Shown piece by piece: positions 40,615 to 49,995 of a stretch of DNA of 64,000 bases. The notes below the pieces were generated by a model, which ran no database searches, was not told the DNA's origin, and saw only the letters and a list, made by a program, of their open reading frames with translations. The first letter of the stretch is position 1. The number at the start of each line of letters is the position of its first letter. A program made the position numbers and the translations under genes. Source of the DNA: an uncultured Hyphomicrobiales bacterium (GTDB lineage Bacteria > Pseudomonadota > Alphaproteobacteria > Rhizobiales > Ancalomicrobiaceae); the NCBI GenBank assembly GCA_903930435.1, contig CAIYYN010000065.1, positions 124,001 to 188,000 of the forward strand. Reading direction: 5' to 3'.

Positions 40615-41595
40615 GTGTCAAACACCAAACATTTCCAGCCTCTCCTGATGAACCCCTATCCGCGCTTTTCGGATATCGCCACCTTCATGCGTCTGCCGGT
40701 CGTTCGGGACGATGATCCGAGGATCAACGATGTCGAAATCGGCCTGTTTGGCGTGCCATTTGATCAGGGCGTCACCAACCGCTCCGGTCCGCGTCATGGA
40801 CCGCGCCAGATCCGGGACCAATCTTCGCTCATGCGTCGGGCGCACCGGGTGCACGGGATTTATCCCTATGATCTCGCCAATGTTGCCGATCTCGGCGATT
40901 CCCCGACCAATCCGGCGGATCTGATGGACTCGATTGCCCGGATCGAAGACTTTGCGACCCGATTGAGCGCGCGCGGAACGCTGCCGCTGGCTGCTGGCGG
41001 TGATCATCTGATTTCGCTTCCCTTGATCAGAGGCGTCGCCAAGAAGCATGGCCCCGTCGGCATGGTGCATTTCGACAGCCATTCCGATACATGGGACGAA
41101 TATTTTGGTGGATATAAATACACACACGGAACGCCGTTCCGTCGGGCGATCGAGGAAGGCATCCTTGATCCGAAGCGCACCATCCAGATCGGCATTCGCG
41201 GCGGCCTCTATGATCTCGCCGACAACGAATGGGCCGAATCTCAGGGCGTCCGTATCATTTATATCGAGGAATTCTTCGAGATTGGCGTTGAAGGCGTGAT
41301 CGCAGAGGCGCATCGCGTGGCGGGATCAGGCGCAACCTATATTTCGTTCGACGTAGACGGCATCGACCCGACCTATACGCCGGGCACCGGCACGCCGGAA
41401 GTTGGCGGCTATACGCCAGCGCAAGCGCAGCAGATGCTGCGTGGCCTTAAGGGACTCAATCTCGTGGGTGCCGACGTGGTCGAAGTCTCGCCCCCGTTTG
41501 ATCAAACTGGTAACACGGCTCTCGTGGCCGCGACGCTGATGTTCGAGATCCTGTGCTTGCTGGCCATGCAGGTCGGTGCCGCCAAGGGCCGCTGA
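40615..41595 (+). CDS. speB: Agmatinase / ureohydrolase family protein
   Basis: A 326-residue binuclear manganese ureohydrolase. Metal ligands are in GGDHLISLPL, HFDSHSDTWDEY and SFDVDGIDPTYTPGTG. GTG at 40615 is the best start: GGAG lies seven bases upstream, whereas TTG at 40609 sits too close to it. Family members include agmatinase, guanidinobutyrase, guanidinopropionase and guanidine hydrolase, which motifs alone cannot separate, so the symbol is provisional. First of three codirectional genes with a nucleoside hydrolase and a BenE-type transporter. Confidence 0.85.
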   Translation: MSNTKHFQPLLMNPYPRFSDIATFMRLPVVRDDDPRINDVEIGLFGVPFDQGVTNRSGPRHGPRQIRDQSSLMRRAHRVHGIYPYDLANVADLGDSPTNPADLMDSIARIEDFATRLSARGTLPLAAGGDHLISLPLIRGVAKKHGPVGMVHFDSHSDTWDEYFGGYKYTHGTPFRRAIEEGILDPKRTIQIGIRGGLYDLADNEWAESQGVRIIYIEEFFEIGVEGVIAEAHRVAGSGATYISFDVDGIDPTYTPGTGTPEVGGYTPAQAQQMLRGLKGLNLVGADVVEVSPPFDQTGNTALVAATLMFEILCLLAMQVGAAKGR

Positions 41596-41643
41596 ACGAA
41601 AGCGGATCCATATCTGATCGATTTGAGTGAGTGAAACGAACGC

Positions 41644-42600
41644 ATGGCCAAGATCCCCAGTCGTCGCAAGATCATCATCGATACCGATCCGGGTCAGGAC
41701 GATTCGGTCGCCATCCTTTTGGCGCTCGCCTCACCTGACGAGTTGGACATCCGCTCGGTCACGACAGTGGCGGGCAACGTTCCGCTCTGGCGGACGACGG
41801 AAAATGCCCTGAAGATCCTGGAACTCGGCGGTGGCACGCACATTCCCGTCTACGCGGGGTCCGCGCGTCCTTTGACACGCGAGCCGGTCACGGCGGAACA
41901 TGTTCACGGCGAAACGGGCATCAACGGCGTCAATCTGCCTGCGCCAGTCAGGCAGCCGGAAGCGCTCAATGCGGTTGATTTTCTGGTTGAAACCTTCAGG
42001 GCCTCTGAGCCCGGCGACCTGACGCTCTGCGTGCTCGGACCAATCACCAATATCGCCTCAGCGATTCAAAAGGCTCCTGACATCGTCGCGAAGATCCGGG
42101 AAATCATCTGGATGGGCGGGGCCTATTTCGAGGTTGGCAACATCACGCCAGCCGCCGAATTCAATGTCTATGTGGACCCCGAAGCCGCTGACATTGTTCT
42201 GAAATCCGGCGTGAAACTGACGTTCATACCACTCGACGTCACACATCGCGCACTATGCACGCATCAGCATCTGAAGCGGTTCGCTGCCCTCGGCAACAAA
42301 TCGGGCACCGCCGTATCGGAAATGCTGCAATTTTCGGAGCGTTTTGATCTCGCCAAATACCTGTGGCTCGGCGCGCCCCTGCATGACCCCTGCGTCATTG
42401 CCTATCTGCTCAAGCCTGATCTCTTCTCGGGTCGCCAGATCAATGTCTCGATTGAGTTGAAGGGCGAGTTCACGACCGGCATGACTGTCGCCGATTGGTG
42501 GGGTGTTTCGAAGCGTCCTGCCAATGCGACGTTCCTGCGCGATATCGATGCCGCGGGCTTTTATGATCTCCTGATCGAGCGGATTGGACGGCTTCCGTGA
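41644..42600 (+). CDS. Inosine-uridine preferring nucleoside hydrolase family protein
   Basis: A 318-residue N-ribohydrolase that cleaves ribonucleosides to base and ribose. The calcium-binding aspartate cluster DTDPGQDD is at residues 14-21; the second metal-site part is in CVLGPITNIASAI and MGGAYFEVGNITPAAEFNVYVDPEAA. The last Asp ligand is probably in HDPCVIAYLL. Substrate preference (purine or pyrimidine) is not clear. Its stop overlaps the GTG start of the next gene. Confidence 0.92.
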   Translation: MAKIPSRRKIIIDTDPGQDDSVAILLALASPDELDIRSVTTVAGNVPLWRTTENALKILELGGGTHIPVYAGSARPLTREPVTAEHVHGETGINGVNLPAPVRQPEALNAVDFLVETFRASEPGDLTLCVLGPITNIASAIQKAPDIVAKIREIIWMGGAYFEVGNITPAAEFNVYVDPEAADIVLKSGVKLTFIPLDVTHRALCTHQHLKRFAALGNKSGTAVSEMLQFSERFDLAKYLWLGAPLHDPCVIAYLLKPDLFSGRQINVSIELKGEFTTGMTVADWWGVSKRPANATFLRDIDAAGFYDLLIERIGRLP

Positions 42601-43784
42601 GCGCGGGACAGTCGTCAGCCGAAGTCGCACCATCCTCCAGCTTGATTCACCCGATTTTTGCCGGGTGTCTGGCAGCACTTGTCGGCTTTGCCGGGGCGTT
42701 CCCCATCGTCCTGAAGGGGTTGATCAGTGCGGGTGCAACGCCTGCGATCGCAGCCTCTGGCCTGTTGGCGTTGTGCGTCATCAAGGGATTATGTGGCGTC
42801 GGGTTATCCTGGCGTTTCCGTATGCCGATCTCGATTGCCTGGTCGACCCCCGGCGCGGCCCTTCTCATCACGACCGGCATGCCGGAAGGCGGCTTCCCGG
42901 CTGCCGTGGGTGCGTTCATCGTCGCTGCCGGATTGATTGTCATCGCAGGGCTTTACCGACCGTTCGGGCGGCTGGTGTCGTCCATCCCGATGTCGATCGC
43001 GTCCGCCATGCTTGCTGGCGTGCTGCTTGAAATCTGCGTTGCGCCGGTTCAGGCGGTTCAAGCGCAGCCGATGCTCGCCTTGCCGATCATCGCGATCTGG
43101 GCCTTGGGTGTGCGATTTGCGCGCCTCTGGGCGGTTCCGATTGCGGTGGTCGTGACGGCCTTGATTGTGATTTTCGCCACGCGGCTGGCACACGGCGCGC
43201 TTGATCATATTGCGCCGCAAGCCATTTTCGTCGCGCCGACGTTCAACCTGTCGACATTTACCAGCATTGCCCTGCCGCTGTTCATCGTCACGATGGCATC
43301 GCAGAACGTGCCGGGCCTCGCGGTCCTGCGCCTCAATGGCTACAATCCCGATGTCGCGCCGATCTTTGTGACGACAGGTCTCGCCAGCGGCGTGATCGCG
43401 CTGTTTGGCGGCCAGTCAATCAATCTGGCGGCGATCACAGCAGCCTTGTGCGCAGGCCCGGAAGCGCACTCGGATCCGTCGAAGCGATGGGTTGCCGCCG
43501 CAACAGCAGGCGTTACCTACCTCGTTCTCGGACTGACAGCCGGTCTCGCATCAGCCTTCATCGCGGCCTCCCCGCCCCTGCTCATTCAGGCGGTGGCGGG
43601 TCTGGCTCTCATGGGCAGCATGGCAGGGGCCTTGGCCTCGGCTCTGTCGAAAGAGGACGAACGCCTGCCCGCCATCATCACTTTTCTCACCACGGCATCC
43701 GGCTTTTCGGCACTTTCAATCGGACCGGCGTTTTGGGGACTGATCTCTGGTGGTGCCATGATGTTGGTGATGAAATTCAAGTGA
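42597..43784 (+). CDS. BenE family transporter (benzoate/H+ symporter-like)
   Basis: A 395-residue membrane protein with about 12 TM segments, of the BenE family. Conserved MPISIAWSTPGAALL, SQNVPGLAVLRLNGY and the C-terminal TASGFSALSIGPAFWGLISGG are clear. It starts at GTG within the stop of the nucleoside hydrolase (GTGA, four-base overlap), so it is co-translated with it. Members are named for benzoate uptake, but there is no aromatic-degradation gene here; a product of the neighbouring enzymes, such as a nucleobase, is an alternative substrate. Confidence 0.88.
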   Translation: MSAGQSSAEVAPSSSLIHPIFAGCLAALVGFAGAFPIVLKGLISAGATPAIAASGLLALCVIKGLCGVGLSWRFRMPISIAWSTPGAALLITTGMPEGGFPAAVGAFIVAAGLIVIAGLYRPFGRLVSSIPMSIASAMLAGVLLEICVAPVQAVQAQPMLALPIIAIWALGVRFARLWAVPIAVVVTALIVIFATRLAHGALDHIAPQAIFVAPTFNLSTFTSIALPLFIVTMASQNVPGLAVLRLNGYNPDVAPIFVTTGLASGVIALFGGQSINLAAITAALCAGPEAHSDPSKRWVAAATAGVTYLVLGLTAGLASAFIAASPPLLIQAVAGLALMGSMAGALASALSKEDERLPAIITFLTTASGFSALSIGPAFWGLISGGAMMLVMKFK

Positions 43785-43788
43785 TTGA

Positions 43789-44205
43789 TCAGGGTGCCAG
43801 CGTCGCCAGCGGCTTGCCCTTCTCAACGACATAGCCCGCGATTTGCGTCATGCCGCTGGGCCCAACAAGCGCACCATGGATGAGCGCATTGGGCACCTGA
43901 TAGGTGTCGCCAGCCTTCAGGTTGCGGGCGGGCTGGCCATCGATGGTGAAAATGCTCGTGCCTGCCTCGATGTAGGTCGTCTCGATGCCAGGGTGAAAAT
44001 GGCGCTTGTTGACATAGTTCGGCGGCATCTCGACCCGCATCGACAGGATCTCATACCCGGCGGTCGGCGCGTCCATGCGCTCCAGAATGGTCCGCTTCAC
44101 GCCATCGGGCGCAACAATGGTCGCATTCTGCGCATCGGCGGCGGTTGCGACAAAGTCCGTGATTGCGCAAAGCCCGCAGGCTACAAACAAACGGCGTGAA
44201 AACAT
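43789..44205 (-). CDS. Exported cupin-domain protein
   Basis: A 138-residue protein with a signal peptide (MFSRRLFVACGLCAITDFVA..ADA) and a single cupin barrel. The metal motif is KRHFHPGIETTYIEAG (two His and a Glu) with the later His in ALIHGALVG. I start at 44205; a longer frame to 44235 would spoil the signal peptide. Converges on the BenE gene with four bases between stops. Function unknown. Confidence 0.82.
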   Translation of the reverse strand: MFSRRLFVACGLCAITDFVATAADAQNATIVAPDGVKRTILERMDAPTAGYEILSMRVEMPPNYVNKRHFHPGIETTYIEAGTSIFTIDGQPARNLKAGDTYQVPNALIHGALVGPSGMTQIAGYVVEKGKPLATLAP

Positions 44206-44312
44206 CTGACACTCCCCATGGCACTGAAGGATCATCGCGTCCTTCTTGACGGGAGAGGCTAATACGCCTCAGGTGACATGCCAATCCCAAACGACCAGGT
44301 TATTTTCAGTCC

Positions 44313-46406
44313 ATGCGTCCAGCGATTCTAACGCCTCTGTTTGCATCCGTTACAAGCCTCGGCGGCATCGGTCCCAAGACCCTGCCCGCTTATGATCGGC
44401 TGTTTGACCGCCCGGATGGCGCGCGAGTTGTCGACCTCCTGTTTCATACACCGACGGGGATCATTGACCGGCGGTCAATGCCCGGCATCGCACGCGCAGC
44501 TGAAGGTCAGACTGTCACCATTGATGCGCGAATTGACCGGCACAAGGCCCCGCCAGTTGGCTCGCGCCAACCCTATCGGGTCTATGCACAGGACGAGACT
44601 GGCGAAATCGCGCTGATCTTCTTCCGCGCCAAGGGGGATTATCTCAGCAAGTCGCTGCCGGTCGGCGAGCGGCGCTTCATTTCCGGCAAGGTGGAATGGT
44701 TCAATGGCCAGCCACAGATGCCGCATCCGGATCTGATCCTGACGTCCGAGGATTTCGCTCGCGCGTCTCCCATCGAGCCGGTCTATCCCTTGACCGAAGG
44801 CTTGACCGGTCGAATGCTCGCCAAGAGCATCGCCAATGCGCTGGACCACTTGCCCGACTTGCCCGAATGGCAGGACCCGGATTGGCTGGCAAAACGCAAC
44901 TGGCCGAGTTTCGGTCAGGCGATACGGTCGCTGCATCGCCCCGAAGCCATTGATGGCCCGCGCGAACTCCTCGCCCTTGCCCGCCTTGCCTACGACGAAT
45001 TGCTCGCCAATCAGCTCGCGCTCGCCCTTGTCCGCCGCGACATGCGACAGGCACCCAAGCGACAGCGCGTCGGCAACGGACAGATCAGCGCACGACTGGT
45101 CGCTGCCCTGCCCTTCAAGCTGACCGGTGCTCAGGAAGGTGCGATTTCCGAGATCCGGGCCGATATGGCCTCGAAAGATCGCATGTTGCGTTTGCTGCAG
45201 GGCGACGTGGGCTCAGGCAAGACCGTCGTCGCGCTCGTGGTGGCGGCAACAGCCATTGAGGCTGGCGGACAGGTTGCCTTGATGGCGCCGACGGAACTGC
45301 TGGCACGCCAGCATTATCGCTCACTCGCGCCGCATGCTGAAGCCGCAGGCCTGTCGATCGCCATATTGACAGGCCGGGAAAAGGGGCGCGAGCGGGAAGC
45401 AGTTCTGGCTGGGCTTGAATCCGGCGCAATCAATCTCGTGGTCGGCACGCATGCTCTCTTCCAGACGCCAGTCGTCTTCCACGATCTGACGCTCGCCATC
45501 ATCGATGAACAACATCGTTTTGGCGTGCAGCAGCGGCTGCGCCTGGCCGCCAAGGGACGGGATACCGACCTCCTGCTCATGACCGCCACGCCCATCCCGC
45601 GGTCACTCATGATGACCTATTTCGGGGATGTGGATTCTTCCCGCCTGACCGAGAAGCCCGCCGGTCGCCGCCCGATTGAGACGCGCACCGTCTCCGTGGA
45701 TCGGATAGGCGAAGTGGTCGAACGGATCGGTGCAGCGCTTGCGACCGGGGCAAAGGTCTATTGGGTCTGTCCGCTCGTGGATGAATCGCTCGAGGTCGAC
45801 CTTGCGGCAGTCACCGAGCGGTTTGGCGACCTCACACGTCTGCTCGGCCCCATCGTCGGTCTCGTCCATGGCAAGATGCGGCCTGAGGAAAAAGATGCCG
45901 CGATGCGTGATTTTCAGACCGGGACAACGCGGGTTCTGGTAGCGACGACCGTGATTGAAGTCGGCGTCGACGTGCCCGATGCAACGATCATGGTCATCGA
46001 ACATGCCGAACGCTTCGGACTGGCCCAATTGCACCAGTTGCGCGGACGGGTCGGGCGCGGCGACAAGCCATCGACCTGCCTGCTGATGTTCAAGGGTCCC
46101 CTGGGCGAGGTGTCGAAGGCGCGGCTCGCCATCATGCGCGAGAGCGAGGACGGGTTTCGGATCGCCGAAGAAGATCTGAAGCTGCGCGGTGGTGGCGAAT
46201 TGCTCGGCACCAGACAGTCGGGAATGCCTGGTTTTCGGCTGGCGCGGCTCGATATTCACGCCGACCTGATGGAAGTCGCGCGAGACGACGCACGCCTCAT
46301 GCTTGCCAGAGACCCGGATCTCACCGGCGACCGTGCCGAAGCGTTGCGCGTCCTGCTCTACCTTTTTGAGCGCGAAGACGGCGTGCGCTTATTGCGGGCG
46401 GGGTGA
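44313..46406 (+). CDS. recG: ATP-dependent DNA helicase RecG
   Basis: A 697-residue helicase that remodels stalled forks and Holliday junctions. N-terminal wedge/OB domain (to about 200) with ALIFFRAKGDYL, then SF2 motor with Walker A GDVGSGKTVV, DEQH box IIDEQHRFG, TATPIPRSL and the C-terminal QLHQLRGRVGRG. The family usually begins a few residues before GIGPKT, as here. In many Alphaproteobacteria recG is next to sdhE-mfd; here it is not. Confidence 0.97.
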   Translation: MRPAILTPLFASVTSLGGIGPKTLPAYDRLFDRPDGARVVDLLFHTPTGIIDRRSMPGIARAAEGQTVTIDARIDRHKAPPVGSRQPYRVYAQDETGEIALIFFRAKGDYLSKSLPVGERRFISGKVEWFNGQPQMPHPDLILTSEDFARASPIEPVYPLTEGLTGRMLAKSIANALDHLPDLPEWQDPDWLAKRNWPSFGQAIRSLHRPEAIDGPRELLALARLAYDELLANQLALALVRRDMRQAPKRQRVGNGQISARLVAALPFKLTGAQEGAISEIRADMASKDRMLRLLQGDVGSGKTVVALVVAATAIEAGGQVALMAPTELLARQHYRSLAPHAEAAGLSIAILTGREKGREREAVLAGLESGAINLVVGTHALFQTPVVFHDLTLAIIDEQHRFGVQQRLRLAAKGRDTDLLLMTATPIPRSLMMTYFGDVDSSRLTEKPAGRRPIETRTVSVDRIGEVVERIGAALATGAKVYWVCPLVDESLEVDLAAVTERFGDLTRLLGPIVGLVHGKMRPEEKDAAMRDFQTGTTRVLVATTVIEVGVDVPDATIMVIEHAERFGLAQLHQLRGRVGRGDKPSTCLLMFKGPLGEVSKARLAIMRESEDGFRIAEEDLKLRGGGELLGTRQSGMPGFRLARLDIHADLMEVARDDARLMLARDPDLTGDRAEALRVLLYLFEREDGVRLLRAG

Positions 46407-46437
46407 GTTCGTTTGCCCGGACGTGCCTGAGGTCAAA

Positions 46438-46466
46438 TAAAAACCCCGCAGCGCAAATCGCTACGG
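46438..46466 (-). terminator. Terminator downstream of the HU gene
   Basis: On the minus strand CCCCGTAGCG, a short loop and CGCTGCGGGG are followed by TTTTTATTTG. It ends HU transcription; on the plus strand the same stem lies behind recG but lacks a T run. Confidence 0.85.
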
Positions 46467-46505
46467 GGTCGCTTGGGTCAGGAAAACGTTCAAGGCCGTC
46501 GGCTA

Positions 46506-46781
46506 TCAACCGTTGACGGCGTCCTTCAGACCCTTGCCGGCGCGGAACTTCGGCGCCTTCTGGGCTGGAATCTGGATGGCTTCGCCGGTACGCGGATTGC
46601 GGCCTTCTGAGGCGGCGCGGGTGGCCACGACGAAATTGCCAAAGCCCGCGATCTTCACTTCATCGCCCTTGGAGAGCGCCGAGGAGATTGCCTCGAACGT
46701 CGCGTCAACGGCTTCGCCAGCTGCAGCCTTGGTCAGGCCGGTCTTGGTGGCCACATCTGCGATCAGTTCGTTCTTGTTCAT
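46506..46781 (-). CDS. hup: DNA-binding protein HU
   Basis: A 91-residue histone-like nucleoid protein that bends DNA. MNKNELIADVATKTGLTKA opens the helical dimer region; the DNA-embracing arm has GRNPRTGEAIQIPAQKAPKFRAGKGLK. I start at 46781 (MNKNEL) because AAGGA is seven bases upstream; the ATG at 46787 would sit on the ribosome site. It lies just downstream of lon in the same direction, the usual order in proteobacteria. Confidence 0.96.
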   Translation of the reverse strand: MNKNELIADVATKTGLTKAAAGEAVDATFEAISSALSKGDEVKIAGFGNFVVATRAASEGRNPRTGEAIQIPAQKAPKFRAGKGLKDAVNG

Positions 46782-47129
46782 CGTCATTTCCTTTTCATCT
46801 CGGGTCGAAGCTCCCATGACTGGGAACACTGCTAGGCGCGGATTAGAGAAGTCGCTGTACGATCCCTTTAAAACCTGCCCGCACCTGCTGGGATTGGACT
46901 TGTGTAGATCATTCATCGGCTTCAGGCGATAGACGGAATCTGAAGCCTTCATCCACAACCGCCCAAAAGCCCCGATTTCACGCATTTCGCAAGAGGGATA
47001 ATGGGGCCAACAGCCAAAAACATGCGAATTTCACGTATTTTTCAGGGCAGACTTTCACAGGGATAAACACGTCATGAAAAAGCCCTGCGACCGGAATCGC
47101 AGGGCTTGAATGGCAACGGACAAAGCAGC
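46782..47129. other. Intergenic region between lon and the HU gene
   Basis: About 350 bases with no coding frame of note. It holds the lon terminator (47074-47108) and, to its left, the upstream region of the HU gene, whose promoter I could not identify with confidence. Confidence 0.5.
47074..47108 (-). terminator. Intrinsic terminator after lon
   Basis: On the minus strand AAGCCCTGCGA, a six-base loop and TCGCAGGGCTT are followed by TTTCATGAC. Located 22 bases past the lon stop. Confidence 0.88.
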
Positions 47130-49541
47130 TCAGTGTGCCGTGATTCCGGATGCGTCTTCATCGCTGATCTTGGACGCCGTGACCGGCGGTTCTTCCCAGA
47201 CAATCGGATCCGGCATCCGCACGAGGGCGTGCTTCAACACCTCTTCCATCAAGCTGACCGGAATGATCTCCATTCCACTCTTCACGTTTTCTGGAATATC
47301 GGCGAGATCCTTGGCATTTTCGGCCGGGATCAGGACACGCTTCAGGCCACCGCGCAGGGCCGCCAGCAGCTTCTCCTTCAACCCGCCAATCGGCAGGACG
47401 CGGCCACGCAAGGTGACTTCGCCGGTCATGGCGATATCGCGGGCAACGGGAATGCCGGTCATCACGGACACGATGGCAGTCGCCATGCCGATACCGGCGG
47501 ACGGGCCGTCTTTTGGCGTCGCCCCTTCCGGCACGTGAACGTGGACATCGCGCCTGTCGAACATCGGTGGCTCGATGCCGAAATCGACAGCCCGCGACCG
47601 GACATAGGACGCCGCAGCAGAAATCGATTCCTTCATCACGTCACGCAGGTTGCCGGTGACCGTCATCTTGCCCTTGCCCGGCATCATGACAGCTTCAATC
47701 GTCAGCAATTCGCCACCGACTTCCGTCCAGGCAAGGCCGGTGACGCCGCCAACGAGATCTTCCAGTTCGGCTTCCCCGTGACGATACTTGGTAACGCCGA
47801 GATAGGCTTCCAGCGTGTCGAGCGTAACTTCAACCTTCGTTGCCTTCTTCAGAACCAGATCCTTGGTGGCCTTGCGGGCCAGCGTTGCCAGTTCACGCTC
47901 AAGGTTACGAACGCCAGCCTCACGCGTATACCGGCGGATCACCTGATAGAGCGCTTCATCGGTGACCGTGAATTCACCCTCCACGAGGCCATGGTCCTTC
48001 ATCGTCTTCGGCAGCAGATGCTTGCGGGCGATTTCGACCTTCTCATCCTCGGTATAACCGGCGATGCGAATGATCTCCATGCGGTCCATGAGCGGCGCCG
48101 GAATATTCAGCGTGTTGGCCGTGGTCACGAACATCACGTCCGACAGGTCGTACTCGACCTCCAGATAGTGATCCATGAACGACTGGTTCTGTTCGGGATC
48201 GAGCACCTCCAGCAACGCAGAAGACGGATCGCCGCGGAAATCCATGCCCATCTTGTCGATTTCGTCGAGCAGGAACAGCGGATTGCCCTTCTTGGCCTTG
48301 CGCATCGACTGCAACACCTTGCCCGGCATTGACCCGATGTAGGTCCGGCGATGGCCCCGAATTTCGGCTTCATCGCGCACGCCGCCAAGCGACATGCGCA
48401 CGAACTCACGACCGGTCGCCTTGGCAATTGACTTGCCCAGCGATGTCTTGCCAACACCCGGCGGACCAACGAGGCACAGGATCGGACCCTTGAGCTTATT
48501 GGCGCGTGACTGTACCGCCAGATACTCGACGATGCGGTCCTTCACCTTCTCAAGCCCGTAGTGGTCCTCGTCCAGCACGCCCTGGGCAAAATTCAGGTCC
48601 TGCTTCAGCTTCGACTTCTTGCCCCACGGCAATGCCAGCAGCCAGTCGAGATAGTTGCGAACCACGGTCGCTTCAGCCGACATGGGGCTCATCTGCCGAA
48701 GCTTCTTCAACTCGGCGAAGGCCTTGTCACGGGCTTCCTTGGACAGCTTGGTCTTCTTGACGCGATCCTCAAGCTCAACAAGCTCGTCTCGACCGTCTTC
48801 CTGATCGCCAAGCTCCTTCTGGATCGCCTTGATCTGCTCGTTCAGGTAATACTCGCGCTGGGTCTTTTCCATCTGGCGCTTGACGCGCGACCGGATGCGC
48901 TTTTCCACCTGAAGAACCGAGATTTCGGCTTCCATCATCGACAACACCTTTTCGAGGCGCTCGGCGACGGAATTCATCGAGAGAAGATCCTGCTTCTCTG
49001 AGATCTTGACGGCCAGATGCGAAGCGATCGTGTCGGCCAGCTTCGAATAATCCTCGATCTGGGTCACAGTGCCCAGAACCTCGGGCGACACCTTCTTGTT
49101 GAGCTTCACGTAATTTTCGAATTCGGTCACCACCGAGCGCGCCAGAGCTTCGAGCTCAACCTTCGGCCCGATATCTTCAGGAACCGGCAGCGCACGCGCC
49201 TCGAATATATCCTGGCGATCGGTGAAGCTCAGAATTTCGGCACGGGTCGCACCTTCGACCAACACCTTCACGGTGCCGTCGGGCAGCTTCAGGAGCTGAA
49301 GCACGCTCGCAAGCGTACCGATGGTGAAGATGGCATCCGTCTGCGGGTCATCGTCGCCTGCATTTTTCTGTGTCGCAAGCAGGATCTGCTTGTCCGCCTT
49401 CATGACCTCTTCCAGGGCACGGATCGACTTCTCGCGCCCCACGAACAGCGGCACGATCATATGCGGAAACACAACGATATCCCGCAACGGGAGTACCGGA
49501 TACACTTCGCCTGCCAAACCAGACTTCTTACTGCCAGCCAT
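47130..49541 (-). CDS. lon: ATP-dependent protease Lon
   Basis: An 803-residue AAA+ serine protease degrading misfolded and regulatory proteins. N-terminal LON substrate-binding domain ([20 protein letters not shown]), AAA+ module with Walker [10 protein letters not shown] and Walker [10 protein letters not shown], and protease domain with the catalytic dyad Ser681 (DGPSAG) and Lys722 (IGGLKEK). A sigma32-like promoter lies just upstream. Downstream of clpX in the same direction but with its own promoter and terminator. Confidence 0.97.
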   Translation of the reverse strand: MAGSKKSGLAGEVYPVLPLRDIVVFPHMIVPLFVGREKSIRALEEVMKADKQILLATQKNAGDDDPQTDAIFTIGTLASVLQLLKLPDGTVKVLVEGATRAEILSFTDRQDIFEARALPVPEDIGPKVELEALARSVVTEFENYVKLNKKVSPEVLGTVTQIEDYSKLADTIASHLAVKISEKQDLLSMNSVAERLEKVLSMMEAEISVLQVEKRIRSRVKRQMEKTQREYYLNEQIKAIQKELGDQEDGRDELVELEDRVKKTKLSKEARDKAFAELKKLRQMSPMSAEATVVRNYLDWLLALPWGKKSKLKQDLNFAQGVLDEDHYGLEKVKDRIVEYLAVQSRANKLKGPILCLVGPPGVGKTSLGKSIAKATGREFVRMSLGGVRDEAEIRGHRRTYIGSMPGKVLQSMRKAKKGNPLFLLDEIDKMGMDFRGDPSSALLEVLDPEQNQSFMDHYLEVEYDLSDVMFVTTANTLNIPAPLMDRMEIIRIAGYTEDEKVEIARKHLLPKTMKDHGLVEGEFTVTDEALYQVIRRYTREAGVRNLERELATLARKATKDLVLKKATKVEVTLDTLEAYLGVTKYRHGEAELEDLVGGVTGLAWTEVGGELLTIEAVMMPGKGKMTVTGNLRDVMKESISAAASYVRSRAVDFGIEPPMFDRRDVHVHVPEGATPKDGPSAGIGMATAIVSVMTGIPVARDIAMTGEVTLRGRVLPIGGLKEKLLAALRGGLKRVLIPAENAKDLADIPENVKSGMEIIPVSLMEEVLKHALVRMPDPIVWEEPPVTASKISDEDASGITAH

Positions 49542-49570
49542 GACTTGTTCCCCAGTTGGGCTTGACCTTG

Positions 49571-49595
49571 AAATGGGTCAGGAACCATTTTCAAG
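49571..49595 (-). promoter_or_regulatory. Sigma32-type heat-shock promoter of lon
   Basis: On the minus strand CTTGAAA (49595-49589) and CCCATTT (49577-49571) are separated by 11 bases, fitting the RpoH consensus. Transcription would begin about 20 bases before the lon ATG, leaving room for GGGGA seven bases from the start. Confidence 0.65.
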
Positions 49596-49927
49596 ATCGC
49601 GCTTTGTGTCGTTCCTGCCTGCACGCGCTCAATAACGAACGCACCCACCCAAGATCCAAGCCGAACCCCCATGCCCACCATTGGCACATGACGACCGCTC
49701 ACGACATCATTTCATTCATTAGGTGGAGCCCACCCCCCTCCCTGTCAAGGAAAAGACGCACACTCCCCACACTATTTCAGCAAGTTGAATTTAGGCTTTG
49801 ATCCGAATGGCTTAGGAGAGAGAAAGGCCAGATATAGCTTCTACGCCATGATGAGTTCATCATTTTAAGACACGAAAGTGACATGTCCGACCTTCAACAA
49901 ACTTCGATTCGTCGCACAAACGGAAAA

Positions 49928-49956
49928 GGGGAGAGATCCCGGTCGAACCTCTCCCC
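49928..49956 (-). terminator. Terminator after clpX
   Basis: On the minus strand GGGGAGAG pairs with CTCTCCCC and is followed by TTTTCC. About 40 bases past the clpX stop. Confidence 0.8.
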
Positions 49957-49995
49957 ACAACCAAAATAAAGCCCGGATTACGAAGACACCTTAAC

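Larger units (their letters stand above)
49542..49995. other. Intergenic region between clpX and lon
   Basis: About 450 bases without a coding frame of note. From right to left on the minus strand it contains the clpX terminator (49928-49956), a stretch without visible features, and the heat-shock-type lon promoter (49571-49595). Confidence 0.6.
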
